Counted from the first letter of the stretch, positions 23,156 to 31,810 are shown. The stretch is DNA of 64,000 bases from Lachnospiraceae bacterium (GCA_003543235.1 DPJA01000038.1:1-64000), one strand, 5' to 3'. Made by a program: numbers and translations. Notes: generated from the letters alone by a model not told the origin.

Positions 23156-23340
23156 AAATGTGCATACAACCCTAGAGAAAAATAACATTTAATGTATATT
23201 AAAATTTATATTATTAAAACTCCTATAAAATAACTAGCAAATCTTAAATATTTATTAATCCAATTAATTCCATTGAATTTTAAGGAAATTATGTTTATAA
23301 TTAGCACAGTATTAAATATTTAACATATAGGAGATTTTAT

Positions 23341-24978
23341 ATGAAAAAGCTTATTAGCATACTTTTGGCAATGTCAATGATATTTAGCATGGCAATGACT
23401 ACTATCTTTGCTTCCGACAATACTCAGGACATGAGGGCGGTTTGGATTTCATCTGTATACAATATTGATTTTCCATCGGTGAATAACAAGGGCAATGCGG
23501 CAGCACAAAAGGCTGAGTTCTCTGAAAAATTAGATAAATATAAAGCGGCGGGAATAAACACTGTTATTGTGCAGGTTCGTCCTATGGGCGATGCACTATA
23601 TTCGTCAAACCTTAATCCATGGAGTGCGGTTCTTACAGGAAAACAAGGCAAAAATCCTGGGTACGACCCATTGGAATATATGGTGCAGGAGGCTCATAAA
23701 CGTGGAATGAAGATACAAGCGTGGCTTAACCCATACCGAATCACTACATCTGGCACAGATGTGTCCGCTTTGGCAGACGGAAACATTGCCAAAGAACATC
23801 CCGAATGGCTTTTAAAATATAACGGTGCATTAACACTTAACCCTGCAATTGAAGAAGTTAAACAGTTTATTTGTGATACAGTTGCTGAAATCGTTGAAAA
23901 TTACGATGTGGATGGAATACATTTCGATGATTATTTTTATCCAGCTGGCTATCCACTTAAAAATGGTGAAACCAATGACGGAAGCGAAGCAAACCAACGA
24001 CGTACTGACGTAAACGACCTTATTAAGCGAGTACACAGCACTGTCAAAAGCTGTAATTCATCAGTGGTTTTTGGTGTAAGCCCTATGGGCATATATAAGG
24101 ATGTAACTACCGACAGTTATACAATTAAAGGCTCACAAAGTTATTACACTGTGTTTGCAGACAGCCTTGCATGGGTAAATAATGGATGGGTAGACTACAT
24201 AGTTCCACAGGTTTACTGGGAAACAACTCATTCTACAGCGGCATATGAAAATGTTGTAAATTGGTGGAATAGCCAAATGAATGGAACAAATGTAAAGCTT
24301 TACATAGGTGAGGGAATATATAAGGATGCTATTGCATCGGAGATAGGAACGCATCTTTCCATATGCGATAAATATTCAAATATAAGCGGAAATTTCTACT
24401 ATAATTCAAGTAATCTTTTAGCCAACAGAAAAGAGTGTTTAGATACATTAACAAAAATCTATAGTTCAGCAGCATCTGTTCCAGACAATACAGATGCAAC
24501 TAATGAAAATTCTTCAACTGTAACACCGCCTTTAGTTAACAACAAACCTGTTGAGGCGGTAAGTACCAAGTCAACAGTGTTTATAGATGGAGTTAAAACT
24601 GATTTTGAAGCTTATAACATAGAGGGCTATAATTATTTTAAACTTAGAGATATTGCATATGCTGTAAGTGGAACAGATAAGAAGTTTGACACCATTTGGA
24701 ATGAAGATTCACAATCAATTAATATGGTTACAAAAAAACCATACTCAGTCGTAGGCGGAGAACTTGTAGCAAGCAGTTCAGCAAAAACTAAAACAGCCAT
24801 AACCTCTGAGGTGTTGCTACAGGTTAACGGTGTGCGTACATATTGTGATGTGTATAATATAGACGGATACAATTATTTTAAACTAAGGGATGTGGCAAAG
24901 GCAATTAATTTTGGTGTGGTTTGGAGTGAGGAACTTAATTCCATAGGCATAATTACTTTAGTTGGATACAATGAATAA
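23341..24978 (+). CDS. secreted GHL10 family glycoside hydrolase-like protein with two stalk-type domains
   Basis: A 545-residue exported protein. The N-terminal signal peptide (MKKLISILLAMSMIFSMAM, cleavage near IFAS) precedes a GHL10/DUF187 TIM-barrel domain (about residues 28-385) with RAVWISSVYNIDFPS, VQVRPMGDALYSS, AWLNPYRI, DGIHFDDYFYP and VPQVYWE, typical of this uncharacterised hydrolase family. Asp and Glu in these strands are the likely catalytic acids. A linker leads to two copies of a short module containing YNYFKLRDIAYAV and YNYFKLRDVAKAI, the copper-amine-oxidase-N-like (stalk) domain common in clostridial surface proteins. It probably acts on cell-wall or capsule glycans outside the cell. 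It is monocistronic, with AGGAG 8 bases before ATG. Confidence 0.9.
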   Translation: MKKLISILLAMSMIFSMAMTTIFASDNTQDMRAVWISSVYNIDFPSVNNKGNAAAQKAEFSEKLDKYKAAGINTVIVQVRPMGDALYSSNLNPWSAVLTGKQGKNPGYDPLEYMVQEAHKRGMKIQAWLNPYRITTSGTDVSALADGNIAKEHPEWLLKYNGALTLNPAIEEVKQFICDTVAEIVENYDVDGIHFDDYFYPAGYPLKNGETNDGSEANQRRTDVNDLIKRVHSTVKSCNSSVVFGVSPMGIYKDVTTDSYTIKGSQSYYTVFADSLAWVNNGWVDYIVPQVYWETTHSTAAYENVVNWWNSQMNGTNVKLYIGEGIYKDAIASEIGTHLSICDKYSNISGNFYYNSSNLLANRKECLDTLTKIYSSAASVPDNTDATNENSSTVTPPLVNNKPVEAVSTKSTVFIDGVKTDFEAYNIEGYNYFKLRDIAYAVSGTDKKFDTIWNEDSQSINMVTKKPYSVVGGELVASSSAKTKTAITSEVLLQVNGVRTYCDVYNIDGYNYFKLRDVAKAINFGVVWSEELNSIGIITLVGYNE

Positions 24979-25027
24979 ACGAGAAAAAAGTATAGAAATT
25001 AAGCATTGCTTGCATTAGATAATATTG

Positions 25028-25068
25028 AAAGTGGTATCTACCAACATTTTGTAGATGCCACTTTTTTT
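25028..25068 (+). terminator. intrinsic terminator after the GHL10 gene
   Basis: AAAGTGGTATCTAC pairs with GTAGATGCCACTTT (one mismatch) and seven T follow. It directly abuts the promoter of the next gene. Confidence 0.85.
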
Positions 25069-25069
25069 A

Positions 25070-25098
25070 TTGACACCTAAGGCTTTGTACTATAAAAT
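25070..25098 (+). promoter_or_regulatory. sigma-A promoter of the MoxR-VWA operon
   Basis: TTGACA at 25070-25075 and TAAAAT at 25093-25098 (17-base spacer; TATAAA at 25091 would give 15). Confidence 0.65.
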
Positions 25099-25131
25099 GA
25101 ACATAATTTTAATTTTTTGGAGGTAATAAAA

Positions 25132-25962
25132 ATGAGCAAACAAATGGAACAATTTGAAGGAAGTAATGAATATGTTGTGTCACCACAGCTTATGAATTCT
25201 GTTAATATAGCAATAGCTCTTGAAAAGCCACTTCTTATAAAAGGTGAGCCAGGAACAGGAAAAACAATGCTTGCCGAGGCAATAAGCAAGGCACTTGACA
25301 AGGAACTTGTAATTTGGAACATTAAATCTACAACAAAGGCACAAGATGGACTTTATGTTTATGATGTTGTTCAACGTCTTTATGACAGCCAGTTTGGTGG
25401 CGATGGCGTAGACGATATTAAAAAATATGTTAAATTGGGCAAAGTTGGGGAGGCGTTTAATTCCGAAAAACAGGTTATTTTGCTTATTGATGAGATTGAC
25501 AAGGCGGACTTAGAATTTCCAAACGATTTGCTTTGGGAGCTGGATAAAATGGAATTCCATATTCCAGAAACAAAGGAAACGGTTAAGGCTAAAAAACGTC
25601 CTATAGTTATAATTACATCCAATGCGGAAAAAGAACTTCCAGATGCGTTTTTAAGAAGATGTATTTTCCACTATATCGAGTTTCCATCTCAGGAGTTAAT
25701 GGAGGAAATTGTTAAGGTTCACTTTGATAATCTTGATGAAAAGCTGTTAGCACAGGTTATAGAAGCCTTTTATTGGATAAGAGATATGGAGATTCAGAAA
25801 AAGCCAAGCACATCTGAGGTTATAGACTGGATACAGGCTTTAGAAATAGGTGGAATTAACCCAGAAATTATTAAAAAGGAAATTCCATTTGCAGGCGTGC
25901 TTTTGAAGAAAAATGAAGATTTGGATACTGTGGAACGAGTAAAAAGAAGATTTAAATACTAG
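25132..25962 (+). CDS. MoxR-type AAA+ ATPase
   Basis: A 276-residue AAA+ ATPase. Walker A is KGEPGTGKTMLAEA (about residues 37-50), Walker B ILLIDEIDKAD (about 118-128), followed by sensor 1 VIITSNAEKELPDAFLRRC with the arginine finger region. MoxR proteins work with VWA-domain partners as chaperones that insert metals or assemble enzymes; the next gene encodes such a partner 21 bases away. The start is ATG 25132 behind GGAGG; the in-frame ATG at 25117 lies on the ribosome site. The client enzyme is unknown. Confidence 0.92.
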   Translation: MSKQMEQFEGSNEYVVSPQLMNSVNIAIALEKPLLIKGEPGTGKTMLAEAISKALDKELVIWNIKSTTKAQDGLYVYDVVQRLYDSQFGGDGVDDIKKYVKLGKVGEAFNSEKQVILLIDEIDKADLEFPNDLLWELDKMEFHIPETKETVKAKKRPIVIITSNAEKELPDAFLRRCIFHYIEFPSQELMEEIVKVHFDNLDEKLLAQVIEAFYWIRDMEIQKKPSTSEVIDWIQALEIGGINPEIIKKEIPFAGVLLKKNEDLDTVERVKRRFKY

Positions 25963-25983
25963 ATACTAATATGAGGTGAGAAT

Positions 25984-27180
25984 ATGTTTAGTGCCTTTTT
26001 TTATCTATTGAGGGCAAAAGGACTGGATGTTTCACTTAACGAATGGCTTACACTTATTGAGGCACTTGACAAGGGTTTAGCTTACTCAAGCCTTACTTCT
26101 TTTTATTATTTGGCAAGGAGTATACTTGTAAAAAGTGAAACAGAATTTGATAAATTTGATGGTGCATTCCTTGAATTTTTTAAAGATATTCAATATTTTG
26201 AGGAAATACCCAAGGAGCTTTTGGACTGGCTTAATAATCCGTCAGAAAAGAAAGATAATTACGACAAAGAGCAGGACTTATTTAACAAGGGTCTTAGCAT
26301 GGAAGAAATACAAAAAATGCTGTTAGAAAGATTACAGGAGCAAGATGGAGAGCATAACGGTGGGAAGTATTGGGTTGGCACGGGAGGAATGTCTGTTTTT
26401 GGTAATGCAGGCAATGCTACAAATGGCATACGTGTTGGTGGTCAATCTATACGACACAGTGCTATGCAAGTGGCAAGTGAGCGTAAGTTCAATGATTTCA
26501 GAAATGATACTGTTTTAGATACAAGACAGTTTCAGATGGCATTTAGGCGGTTACGACAGTTTTCAAGCCGTGTGGATGCACCAAAAACTGAGCTTAATAT
26601 AGATGGCAGTATAGATGAAACTTGTAATAATGCAGGCAATCTTAAGCTGGTGTTTGAAAAGCCAAGACAAAATACTGTAAAGGTGCTTTTGCTTATGGAT
26701 AGCGGTGGGTCTATGGATTATTATTCTAATCTTTGCACTTCACTTTTTCAAGCAGTAAGCAAATCTAGTCATTTTAAGGATTTGAAGGTTTATTATTTCC
26801 ATAATTGCATATATTCGAAGCTGTATACAGACCCTTATTGCATACCAGGCAACTGGATAGATACTGAATGGGTACTTAACAATATAAGCAGTGAGTACAA
26901 GGTTATTATAGTTGGCGATGCCTCTATGGACCCTAGCGAATTACTGGGTGTCAGCTATTATAACTATGGAGCACGTACATCGGTTACGGGCATGGAATGG
27001 CTTAAAAGATTTCAAAATAAATATGAAAAAATGGTGTGGCTTAACCCTATTGTGGAGATGGGATGGCGGTCAGGCTTTTGGCGACAAACGTATAACACCA
27101 TAAATGACCAATTTGATATGTACCCATTGACCATTGCGGATTTGGAAAGAGCGTTAAAAAAGCTGATTGTTGCAAAATAA
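25984..27180 (+). CDS. VWA domain protein, CoxE-like partner of MoxR ATPase
   Basis: A 398-residue cytosolic protein. The helical N-terminal half is followed by a von Willebrand A domain (about residues 230-395) with the MIDAS metal-binding motif VLLLMDSGGSMDYYS (D-x-G-G-S: the usual DxSxS has a Gly at the second position) and a downstream IIVGDASMDPSEL segment. CoxE-like proteins assist maturation of molybdenum- or copper-containing enzymes together with a MoxR ATPase; here the pair stands alone, with no obvious client gene in the same transcript. Confidence 0.88.
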   Translation: MFSAFFYLLRAKGLDVSLNEWLTLIEALDKGLAYSSLTSFYYLARSILVKSETEFDKFDGAFLEFFKDIQYFEEIPKELLDWLNNPSEKKDNYDKEQDLFNKGLSMEEIQKMLLERLQEQDGEHNGGKYWVGTGGMSVFGNAGNATNGIRVGGQSIRHSAMQVASERKFNDFRNDTVLDTRQFQMAFRRLRQFSSRVDAPKTELNIDGSIDETCNNAGNLKLVFEKPRQNTVKVLLLMDSGGSMDYYSNLCTSLFQAVSKSSHFKDLKVYYFHNCIYSKLYTDPYCIPGNWIDTEWVLNNISSEYKVIIVGDASMDPSELLGVSYYNYGARTSVTGMEWLKRFQNKYEKMVWLNPIVEMGWRSGFWRQTYNTINDQFDMYPLTIADLERALKKLIVAK

Positions 27181-27198
27181 AATAAATATGATGCAAGC

Positions 27199-27229
27199 AA
27201 AGACCTTGGAAAATAGTTCCAAGGTCTTT
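27199..27229. terminator. bidirectional terminator between convergent VWA gene and sigG
   Basis: A 13-bp perfect stem, AAAGACCTTGGAA (27199-27211) with TTCCAAGGTCTTT (27217-27229), five-base loop. Both flanks are AT-rich. Confidence 0.8.
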
Positions 27230-27234
27230 AATAT

Positions 27235-28008
27235 TTACATATACTTTCGCATATGTTTTAATGCACTTTTTTCTAAGCGGGACACCTGTGCCTGACTTAT
27301 GCCTACCTCGCTGCTTACCTCCATCTGTGTCTTTCCTTCAAAAAATCTAAGGCTTAAAATATGCTTTTCTCGGTCACTTAAATGGTTCATTGCCTGGGAA
27401 ATAGAAATATTTTCCAGCCAGTTGTTATCTCCATTTTTATCGTCTTTTATTTGGTCCATAATGTAAAGTGTATCTCCACTGTCGTGGAAAACAGGTTCAA
27501 AAAGTGAAACAGGGTCTTGTATAGCATCCAATGCCATTACTACATCTTCTTTAGGTAAATTAAGCTCTTTGGCTATTTCCTCTATTTTTGGCTCACGTGA
27601 AAGAGTGGAGGTAAGGAACTCTTTTGTTTGTAACGCTTTGTAGGCCGTATCTCTTATGCTTCGGCTTACACGTATGCTATTGTTATCACGCAAATACCTG
27701 CGTACCTCACCTATAATCATCGGTACAGCATAGGTGCTGAATTTTACGTTTTGCGTTACATCAAAATTATCTATTGCTTTCATAAGACCTATACAACCAA
27801 TCTGAAATAAGTCATCCATTTGCTCTCCACGGTTGGAGAACCGCTGAATAACACTTAATACCAGACGCAAATTTCCGTATATATATTCCTGACGTGCCTG
27901 CTTATCGCCTTTTTGAATACGTTCGAACAGTTGTTTTTTCTCATCATTACTTAAAATAGGTAATTTAGAAGTATTTACACCGCAAATTTCAACTTTATTG
28001 TAAATCAT
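27235..28008 (-). CDS. sigG: RNA polymerase sporulation sigma factor SigG
   Basis: A 257-residue sigma-70 group factor of the late forespore. Region 2 has QMDDLFQIGCIGLMKAIDNFD and VKFSTYAVPMIIGEVRRYLRD, and region 4 has KTQMEVSSEVGISQAQVSRLEKSALKHMR. The N-terminal CGVNTSKLPILS segment is diagnostic of SigG and is the part that anti-sigma factors recognise. Start ATG at 28008 has AAGGAGG upstream. In this organism the gene is not beside spoIIG (sigE) as in Bacillus; it is convergent with the MoxR-VWA genes, about 1.4 kb from the spoIIA operon. Confidence 0.95.
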   Translation of the reverse strand: MIYNKVEICGVNTSKLPILSNDEKKQLFERIQKGDKQARQEYIYGNLRLVLSVIQRFSNRGEQMDDLFQIGCIGLMKAIDNFDVTQNVKFSTYAVPMIIGEVRRYLRDNNSIRVSRSIRDTAYKALQTKEFLTSTLSREPKIEEIAKELNLPKEDVVMALDAIQDPVSLFEPVFHDSGDTLYIMDQIKDDKNGDNNWLENISISQAMNHLSDREKHILSLRFFEGKTQMEVSSEVGISQAQVSRLEKSALKHMRKYM

Positions 28009-28044
28009 TTAAATTTCCTCCTTCAATTGGAAGTGTATATAAAA

Positions 28045-28072
28045 ATCATTTCCACATGAGTGCAAATTATAC
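28045..28072 (-). promoter_or_regulatory. SigF/SigG-type forespore promoter of sigG
   Basis: On the minus strand GTATA (28072-28068), 14 bases, then GGAAATGAT (28053-28045), against the SigF pattern GyATA, about 15 bases, GGnnAnAnT. The spacing is one base short and one -10 position differs. SigF control of sigG is well known in Bacillus, so this is expected. Confidence 0.6.
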
Positions 28073-28188
28073 AGATAATAAAATTTTCCTTTTGCAGAAA
28101 TTTAAAGATAATATAGACTTTTGTAATTATTGCAAGTATAATTATAAGTGGTAATGTTGTTATGTTTTTCAATAAGAGGAGGACCTTA

Positions 28189-28644
28189 ATGGGGCTGATT
28201 GATGAAAACAGCTTAAATATGAGCGGATATACAATTGACGAAATTTATGTTGGTATGAGCAAAAGCTTATCAAAAACAATTTCAGAATCTGACGTTTACA
28301 CCTTTGCCGGGCTGACAGGCGATATTAATCCTGTGCATTTAAATTCCGAATATGCTAAAACAACACGTTTTGGTGAAAGAATTGCACATGGAATGCTTAC
28401 AGCATCTTTTTTTTCAACAATAGTTGGTATGTTAATACCTGGTGTAGATGCAATTTATTTGGGTCAAACTTGTAAATTTTTACTCCCTGTAAAATTTGGT
28501 GATACAATCACCGCTAAGGGTGAGGTTACAAAAGTAGTTCCTGAAAAAAGAATTGCTTATATGCGTACAACAGTTGTTAATCAGCGTGGCGAATTGGTTA
28601 TTGATGGTGAAGCAACGGTTATGGCAAACAAAATTAGAGAATAA
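28189..28644 (+). CDS. MaoC-like (R)-specific enoyl-CoA hydratase
   Basis: A 151-residue hotdog-fold hydratase. The catalytic motif FAGLTGDINPVHLNSEYA followed by HGMLTASFFS carries the Asp and His that add water to trans-2-enoyl-CoA to give (R)-3-hydroxyacyl-CoA, as in PhaJ. No polyhydroxyalkanoate synthase is in the window, so butyrate-type metabolism or fatty acid handling is also possible. The start is ATG 28189 behind AGAGGAGG, not ATG 28162. A cysteine hydrolase-like gene follows after 27 bases and may be co-transcribed. Confidence 0.88.
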   Translation: MGLIDENSLNMSGYTIDEIYVGMSKSLSKTISESDVYTFAGLTGDINPVHLNSEYAKTTRFGERIAHGMLTASFFSTIVGMLIPGVDAIYLGQTCKFLLPVKFGDTITAKGEVTKVVPEKRIAYMRTTVVNQRGELVIDGEATVMANKIRE

Positions 28645-28671
28645 AATTTAATTACACAGGAGGATTTAAAT

Positions 28672-29214
28672 ATGAGATTAATGGCTGAAAACACTATGGT
28701 TATCGTTGTGGACTACCAAGAAAAGCTTATTCCTGTTATCTATGAAAATGAAAAGGTTGTAGCTAATTCTGAAATACTTATAAAGGGAATTAAAGAATTT
28801 GACATCCCAATTATAGTAAGCCAGCAATATACAAAGGGTCTTGGCGGAACAGTGCCTGCAATTGCAGAAGCGTTGGGTGATTTTACACCATATGAAAAGT
28901 CATCTTTTAGCCTTTGGAAAGACAAGGAAATTAAAGAGGCTATTAAAGCAACAGGCAGAAAAAATGTTATTATCTGCGGAACAGAAGCACATATATGTGT
29001 TCTTCAGACTGTTATTGACTTGCGTGCAAAGGACTATAATGTGTTTGTAGTTGAGGATTGCGTAGGTTCAAGAAACCCTAATGACAAAAAATTTGCTTGC
29101 AAGCGTGCTGTTGAAGAGAAAGCATTCCTTTGCACTTACGAGTCGGTTTTATATGAACTTACAGGCGGAGCAGCAAGCCCAAAATTTAAAATAATATCTA
29201 AATTAACAAAATAA
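28672..29214 (+). CDS. isochorismatase-like cysteine hydrolase
   Basis: A 180-residue alpha/beta hydrolase of the isochorismatase/nicotinamidase superfamily. The catalytic triad is recognisable: Asp in VIVVDYQEKL, Lys near YEKSSFSLW and Cys in ICGTEAHICVLQTV. A cis-peptide-type GTEAHICV motif is typical. Family members hydrolyse nicotinamide, isochorismate, ureidoacrylate or related amides; the substrate here is unknown. It ends before a terminator that separates it from the spoIIA operon. Confidence 0.88.
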   Translation: MRLMAENTMVIVVDYQEKLIPVIYENEKVVANSEILIKGIKEFDIPIIVSQQYTKGLGGTVPAIAEALGDFTPYEKSSFSLWKDKEIKEAIKATGRKNVIICGTEAHICVLQTVIDLRAKDYNVFVVEDCVGSRNPNDKKFACKRAVEEKAFLCTYESVLYELTGGAASPKFKIISKLTK

Positions 29215-29222
29215 TAATTATT

Positions 29223-29254
29223 AAGACACTGAATTTAATTTGGTGTCTTTTTTT
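29223..29254 (+). terminator. terminator before the spoIIA operon
   Basis: AAGACAC (29223-29229) pairs with GTGTCTT (29243-29249), followed by a T-run to 29254. Confidence 0.75.
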
Positions 29255-29278
29255 GTGCCAATTTGTATGAATAAATCT

Positions 29279-29307
29279 AAAGGATAAATGATGTCGTTAA
29301 AGAAGAA
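29279..29307 (+). promoter_or_regulatory. SigH-type promoter of the spoIIA operon
   Basis: AAAGGATAA (29279-29287), 11 bases, AAAGAAGAA (29299-29307), compared with the SigH pattern RnAGGAwwW and RnnGAATww. One -10 base differs (G for T). It lies about 70 bases before spoIIAA, in keeping with the SigH-driven spoIIA operon of other spore formers. Confidence 0.5.
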
Positions 29308-29377
29308 AGACAAAGAGGGTGTGTGGATAAATTTTGCATATTCAGGAGTGTATTTAAAATATTTAGGAGGAAGCAAA

Positions 29378-29713
29378 ATGGATATAAAATTCAAAAAGGT
29401 AAAAAACTGTCTTATTGTTTATCCAACAGGGGAAATTGACCATCATACATCAGAGGTTTTAAAAAAAGAGATTGACCGACATTGTGAAAGTACAATGTCT
29501 AAAAATATTATTGTGGACTTCGGTAATGTTAATTTTATGGATAGTTCAGGCATTGGCATGATAATAGGACGCTACAAATATACCCATGGAAAAGGTGGAA
29601 AAACAGTTGTGACAGGCGTAAGTGACAATTTGCGAAAAATATTTACCCTTTCAGGTCTTGGCAGAATAATAAAAATTTATCCAACCGTAGAAGATGCGGT
29701 AGAAAATATTTAG
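29378..29713 (+). CDS. spoIIAA: anti-sigma F factor antagonist SpoIIAA
   Basis: A 111-residue STAS-domain protein that frees SigF from SpoIIAB in the forespore. The phosphorylated Ser lies in VNFMDSSGIGMIIGRYK (the first Ser after Asp is the family site). Residues TGEIDHHTSE match the STAS start. Start is ATG 29378 behind AGGAGG; a longer frame from 29288 lies across the promoter. spoIIAB follows after 12 bases. Confidence 0.96.
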   Translation: MDIKFKKVKNCLIVYPTGEIDHHTSEVLKKEIDRHCESTMSKNIIVDFGNVNFMDSSGIGMIIGRYKYTHGKGGKTVVTGVSDNLRKIFTLSGLGRIIKIYPTVEDAVENI

Positions 29714-29725
29714 GAGGTAAGCTTT

Positions 29726-30157
29726 ATGATATTCGATAATGAAATGATACTCCGTTTTAAAAGCAAAAGCCAGAATGAAGGTTTTGCAAGAATGACAGCA
29801 GCAGCTTTTTTGCTTGAACTTGACCCAACAATTACTGAAATATCAGATATAAAAACTGCTGTTTCTGAAGCGGTTACAAACGCAATAATACATGGATACG
29901 AGCGAAAGGAGGGTATGGTTACCATGCACTGCGGCTACAGTGGTGCAGATGTTTACATAGAAATTATAGATAACGGCAAGGGCATTGAAGATATAGAGCA
30001 AGCTCGTGAACCTCTGTATACATCAAAACCACACGAGGAACGAAGTGGTCTTGGATTTACAGTTATGGAAAGCTTTATGGACGAGGTAATTATAGAATCT
30101 GCCCCAAACAAGGGTACAAAAATAGTGATGAGAAAAACACTTAAAAGCCTTTTGTGA
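29726..30157 (+). CDS. spoIIAB: anti-sigma F factor/serine kinase SpoIIAB
   Basis: A 143-residue GHKL-fold kinase that both binds SigF and phosphorylates SpoIIAA. The N box SEAVTNAIIHGYE, G1 box IEIIDNGKGIEDIEQA and G2 box ERSGLGFTVMESFMDEV are intact. Length equals the Bacillus protein. The gene sits in the usual spoIIAA-spoIIAB-sigF order, 12 bases on each side. Confidence 0.96.
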   Translation: MIFDNEMILRFKSKSQNEGFARMTAAAFLLELDPTITEISDIKTAVSEAVTNAIIHGYERKEGMVTMHCGYSGADVYIEIIDNGKGIEDIEQAREPLYTSKPHEERSGLGFTVMESFMDEVIIESAPNKGTKIVMRKTLKSLL

Positions 30158-30169
30158 TGAGGTGAGCTT

Positions 30170-30886
30170 ATGGCAGACACGATGGAAACAATAAAGCTTG
30201 CTCAGGAGGGTGACATGGATGCAAAAGGCCGACTGGTTAAGGAAAACAGCGGCCTTATATGGAGTATTGTGCGTAAATTTATCGGACGTGGAGTGGAAAT
30301 GGACGACTTATTTCAAATAGGAGCAATAGGTCTTATTAAGTGTATAAACAAATTTGACACCTCATTTAATGTTAAATTCAGCACATATGCAGTTCCTATG
30401 ATAATAGGTGAAATAAAGCGATTTTTACGTGACGATGGAATGATTAAAGTTAGTCGTTCCCTTAAAGAACTGGCACTGAAAGCAAAATTTATGCAGGAGG
30501 CACTATATTTAAAAAACGGTGTTTATCCAACAATAAATCAGCTGGCAGACGAAATGAATGTAGAGCTCGATAGGCTTTTGCCAGCTCTTGAAGCAACCAA
30601 GGATGTTGATTCAATTTATGCAACTGTGTTTCAAAGTGATGGAAGTGAAACCTATTTGTTGGATAGGCTTGCTGATAAAACACGTGGAGATTATCTTTGT
30701 GAGGATAAAATAACAATAAAAGAAATTATAAAAAATTTAAGTGCAAGAGAACGGCAGATAATAGCCCTTAGATATTTTGATGATAAAACACAAACACAAA
30801 TAGCACAAGCAATGGGTATATCACAGGTTCAAGTTTCAAGATTAGAAAAAAAGATATTGGAAAGCATAAAAGAACAAATGAAATAA
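30170..30886 (+). CDS. sigF: RNA polymerase sporulation sigma factor SigF
   Basis: A 238-residue sigma factor active first in the forespore. Region 2 has MDDLFQIGAIGLIKCINKFD and FSTYAVPMIIGEIKRFLRDDG, and region 4 has DKTQTQIAQAMGISQVQVSRLEKKILESIK. It is clearly related to, yet distinct from, the SigG at 27235-28008 (no CGVNTSKLP-like N-terminus). Third gene of the spoIIA operon; SigF would next drive sigG. spoVA genes, which often follow, are absent here. Confidence 0.95.
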   Translation: MADTMETIKLAQEGDMDAKGRLVKENSGLIWSIVRKFIGRGVEMDDLFQIGAIGLIKCINKFDTSFNVKFSTYAVPMIIGEIKRFLRDDGMIKVSRSLKELALKAKFMQEALYLKNGVYPTINQLADEMNVELDRLLPALEATKDVDSIYATVFQSDGSETYLLDRLADKTRGDYLCEDKITIKEIIKNLSARERQIIALRYFDDKTQTQIAQAMGISQVQVSRLEKKILESIKEQMK

Positions 30887-30936
30887 TTCTTAATAATACT
30901 TGTTTTGAAAATTTTGTTTATTAATGTGCCTTTGTA

Positions 30937-30945
30937 TGCTATAAT
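30937..30945 (+). promoter_or_regulatory. extended -10 promoter of zapA-like gene
   Basis: TGCTATAAT: a TG extension one base before TATAAT. A TTGTTT 20 bases upstream is too far for an ordinary -35 box. It lies about 58 bases before the zapA-like start codon. Confidence 0.5.
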
Positions 30946-31002
30946 ATACCATGATAAAATAGATTAGTTCTGCAAACAGAATTATGGGAAGGATTGTATT
31001 GT

Positions 31003-31779
31003 ATGGCATATAAAAACATGGTTTCAGTTAGAGTATGTGGAAAAGAAATGACTCTATCGGGTAATGAATCCGTTGAATACATAACAAAGGTAGCAAATTA
31101 TATTGAAAACAAGGCAGAAGAATTGAGAGGCAGCGAAAGTTCTAAAAATTTAAGCCCTAATTTGGTTTCAGTTCTCACATCAATAAACATTGCCGATGAT
31201 TATTTTAAGGAGATTATAAAAAACCAAGAACTTTCATTGGAATTAGCAGCTGCTAAAAAAAGTATACCTACCGAACCAGTTGTGGCAAAAACAGTTTCAG
31301 ATAATTTGAGGGCATTGCTTGAGGGCATCAAGGTTGAGTGTTCAAAATTAAAAGATGAAAACCAAAAGCTTAAAGCCGAGCTTGAACAAGTAACAAATGA
31401 AAGAAATGAACTTGATAAAGAACAAAAAAAAATTGAAATCATAGCAAATGACTTGAAGGATGAACTTAAACGTAAAGTTGCAGTGATTGACCAGCTTACG
31501 CTTCTTGTGCAAAGCAGAACATCTTCTCATATAGAAGAAAAAGCGAAGATTGTTGAAGAACCATGTAAAGAGCTAGAAAAAGAAACAAACAAAGTAGATG
31601 TGCCAGATGAAAAGCAGGCGGAGCCTTTGGAAGAAAAAAATGAAGTCGAAAATCCCGTTGGAGATAGCTCTAACCAGGAGAATGATACCGTAAAAGCAGA
31701 ACCTCCAAAAGTAGAAAAATACAAGCAAATAAGCAAAAAAAATTTAAAAAGACATAATAAATACCCACACAGAGGTTAA
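31003..31779 (+). CDS. zapA: cell division protein ZapA-like with long C-terminal extension
   Basis: A 258-residue protein. The first ~95 residues are ZapA-like (VSVRVCGKEMTLSGNESVEYITKVANYIENKAEEL, then SVLTSINIADDYFK), the part that binds and cross-links FtsZ. A coiled coil follows (about residues 110-175, KLKDENQKLKAELEQVTNERNE), then an acidic Glu/Lys/Pro-rich tail and a basic end (KKNLKRHNKYPHRG). Plain ZapA is about 90-110 residues, so the tail is an addition. The start is ATG 31003; GGAAGG lies 11 bases upstream. It is monocistronic with a terminator right after. Confidence 0.85.
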   Translation: MAYKNMVSVRVCGKEMTLSGNESVEYITKVANYIENKAEELRGSESSKNLSPNLVSVLTSINIADDYFKEIIKNQELSLELAAAKKSIPTEPVVAKTVSDNLRALLEGIKVECSKLKDENQKLKAELEQVTNERNELDKEQKKIEIIANDLKDELKRKVAVIDQLTLLVQSRTSSHIEEKAKIVEEPCKELEKETNKVDVPDEKQAEPLEEKNEVENPVGDSSNQENDTVKAEPPKVEKYKQISKKNLKRHNKYPHRG

Positions 31780-31787
31780 ATTGGAAT

Positions 31788-31810
31788 AGCAGATAGTCTG
31801 CTGTTTTTTT
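31788..31810 (+). terminator. terminator after zapA-like gene
   Basis: AGCAGA (31788-31793) with TCTGCT (31797-31802), three-base loop, then G and seven T. Confidence 0.8.

Noticed and set aside
23156..23340. Possible gene or regulatory RNA between thiE and the GHL10 gene
   Set aside because: 185 AT-rich bases, no hairpin with T-run, no ORF with ribosome site; only the AGGAG site of the next gene.
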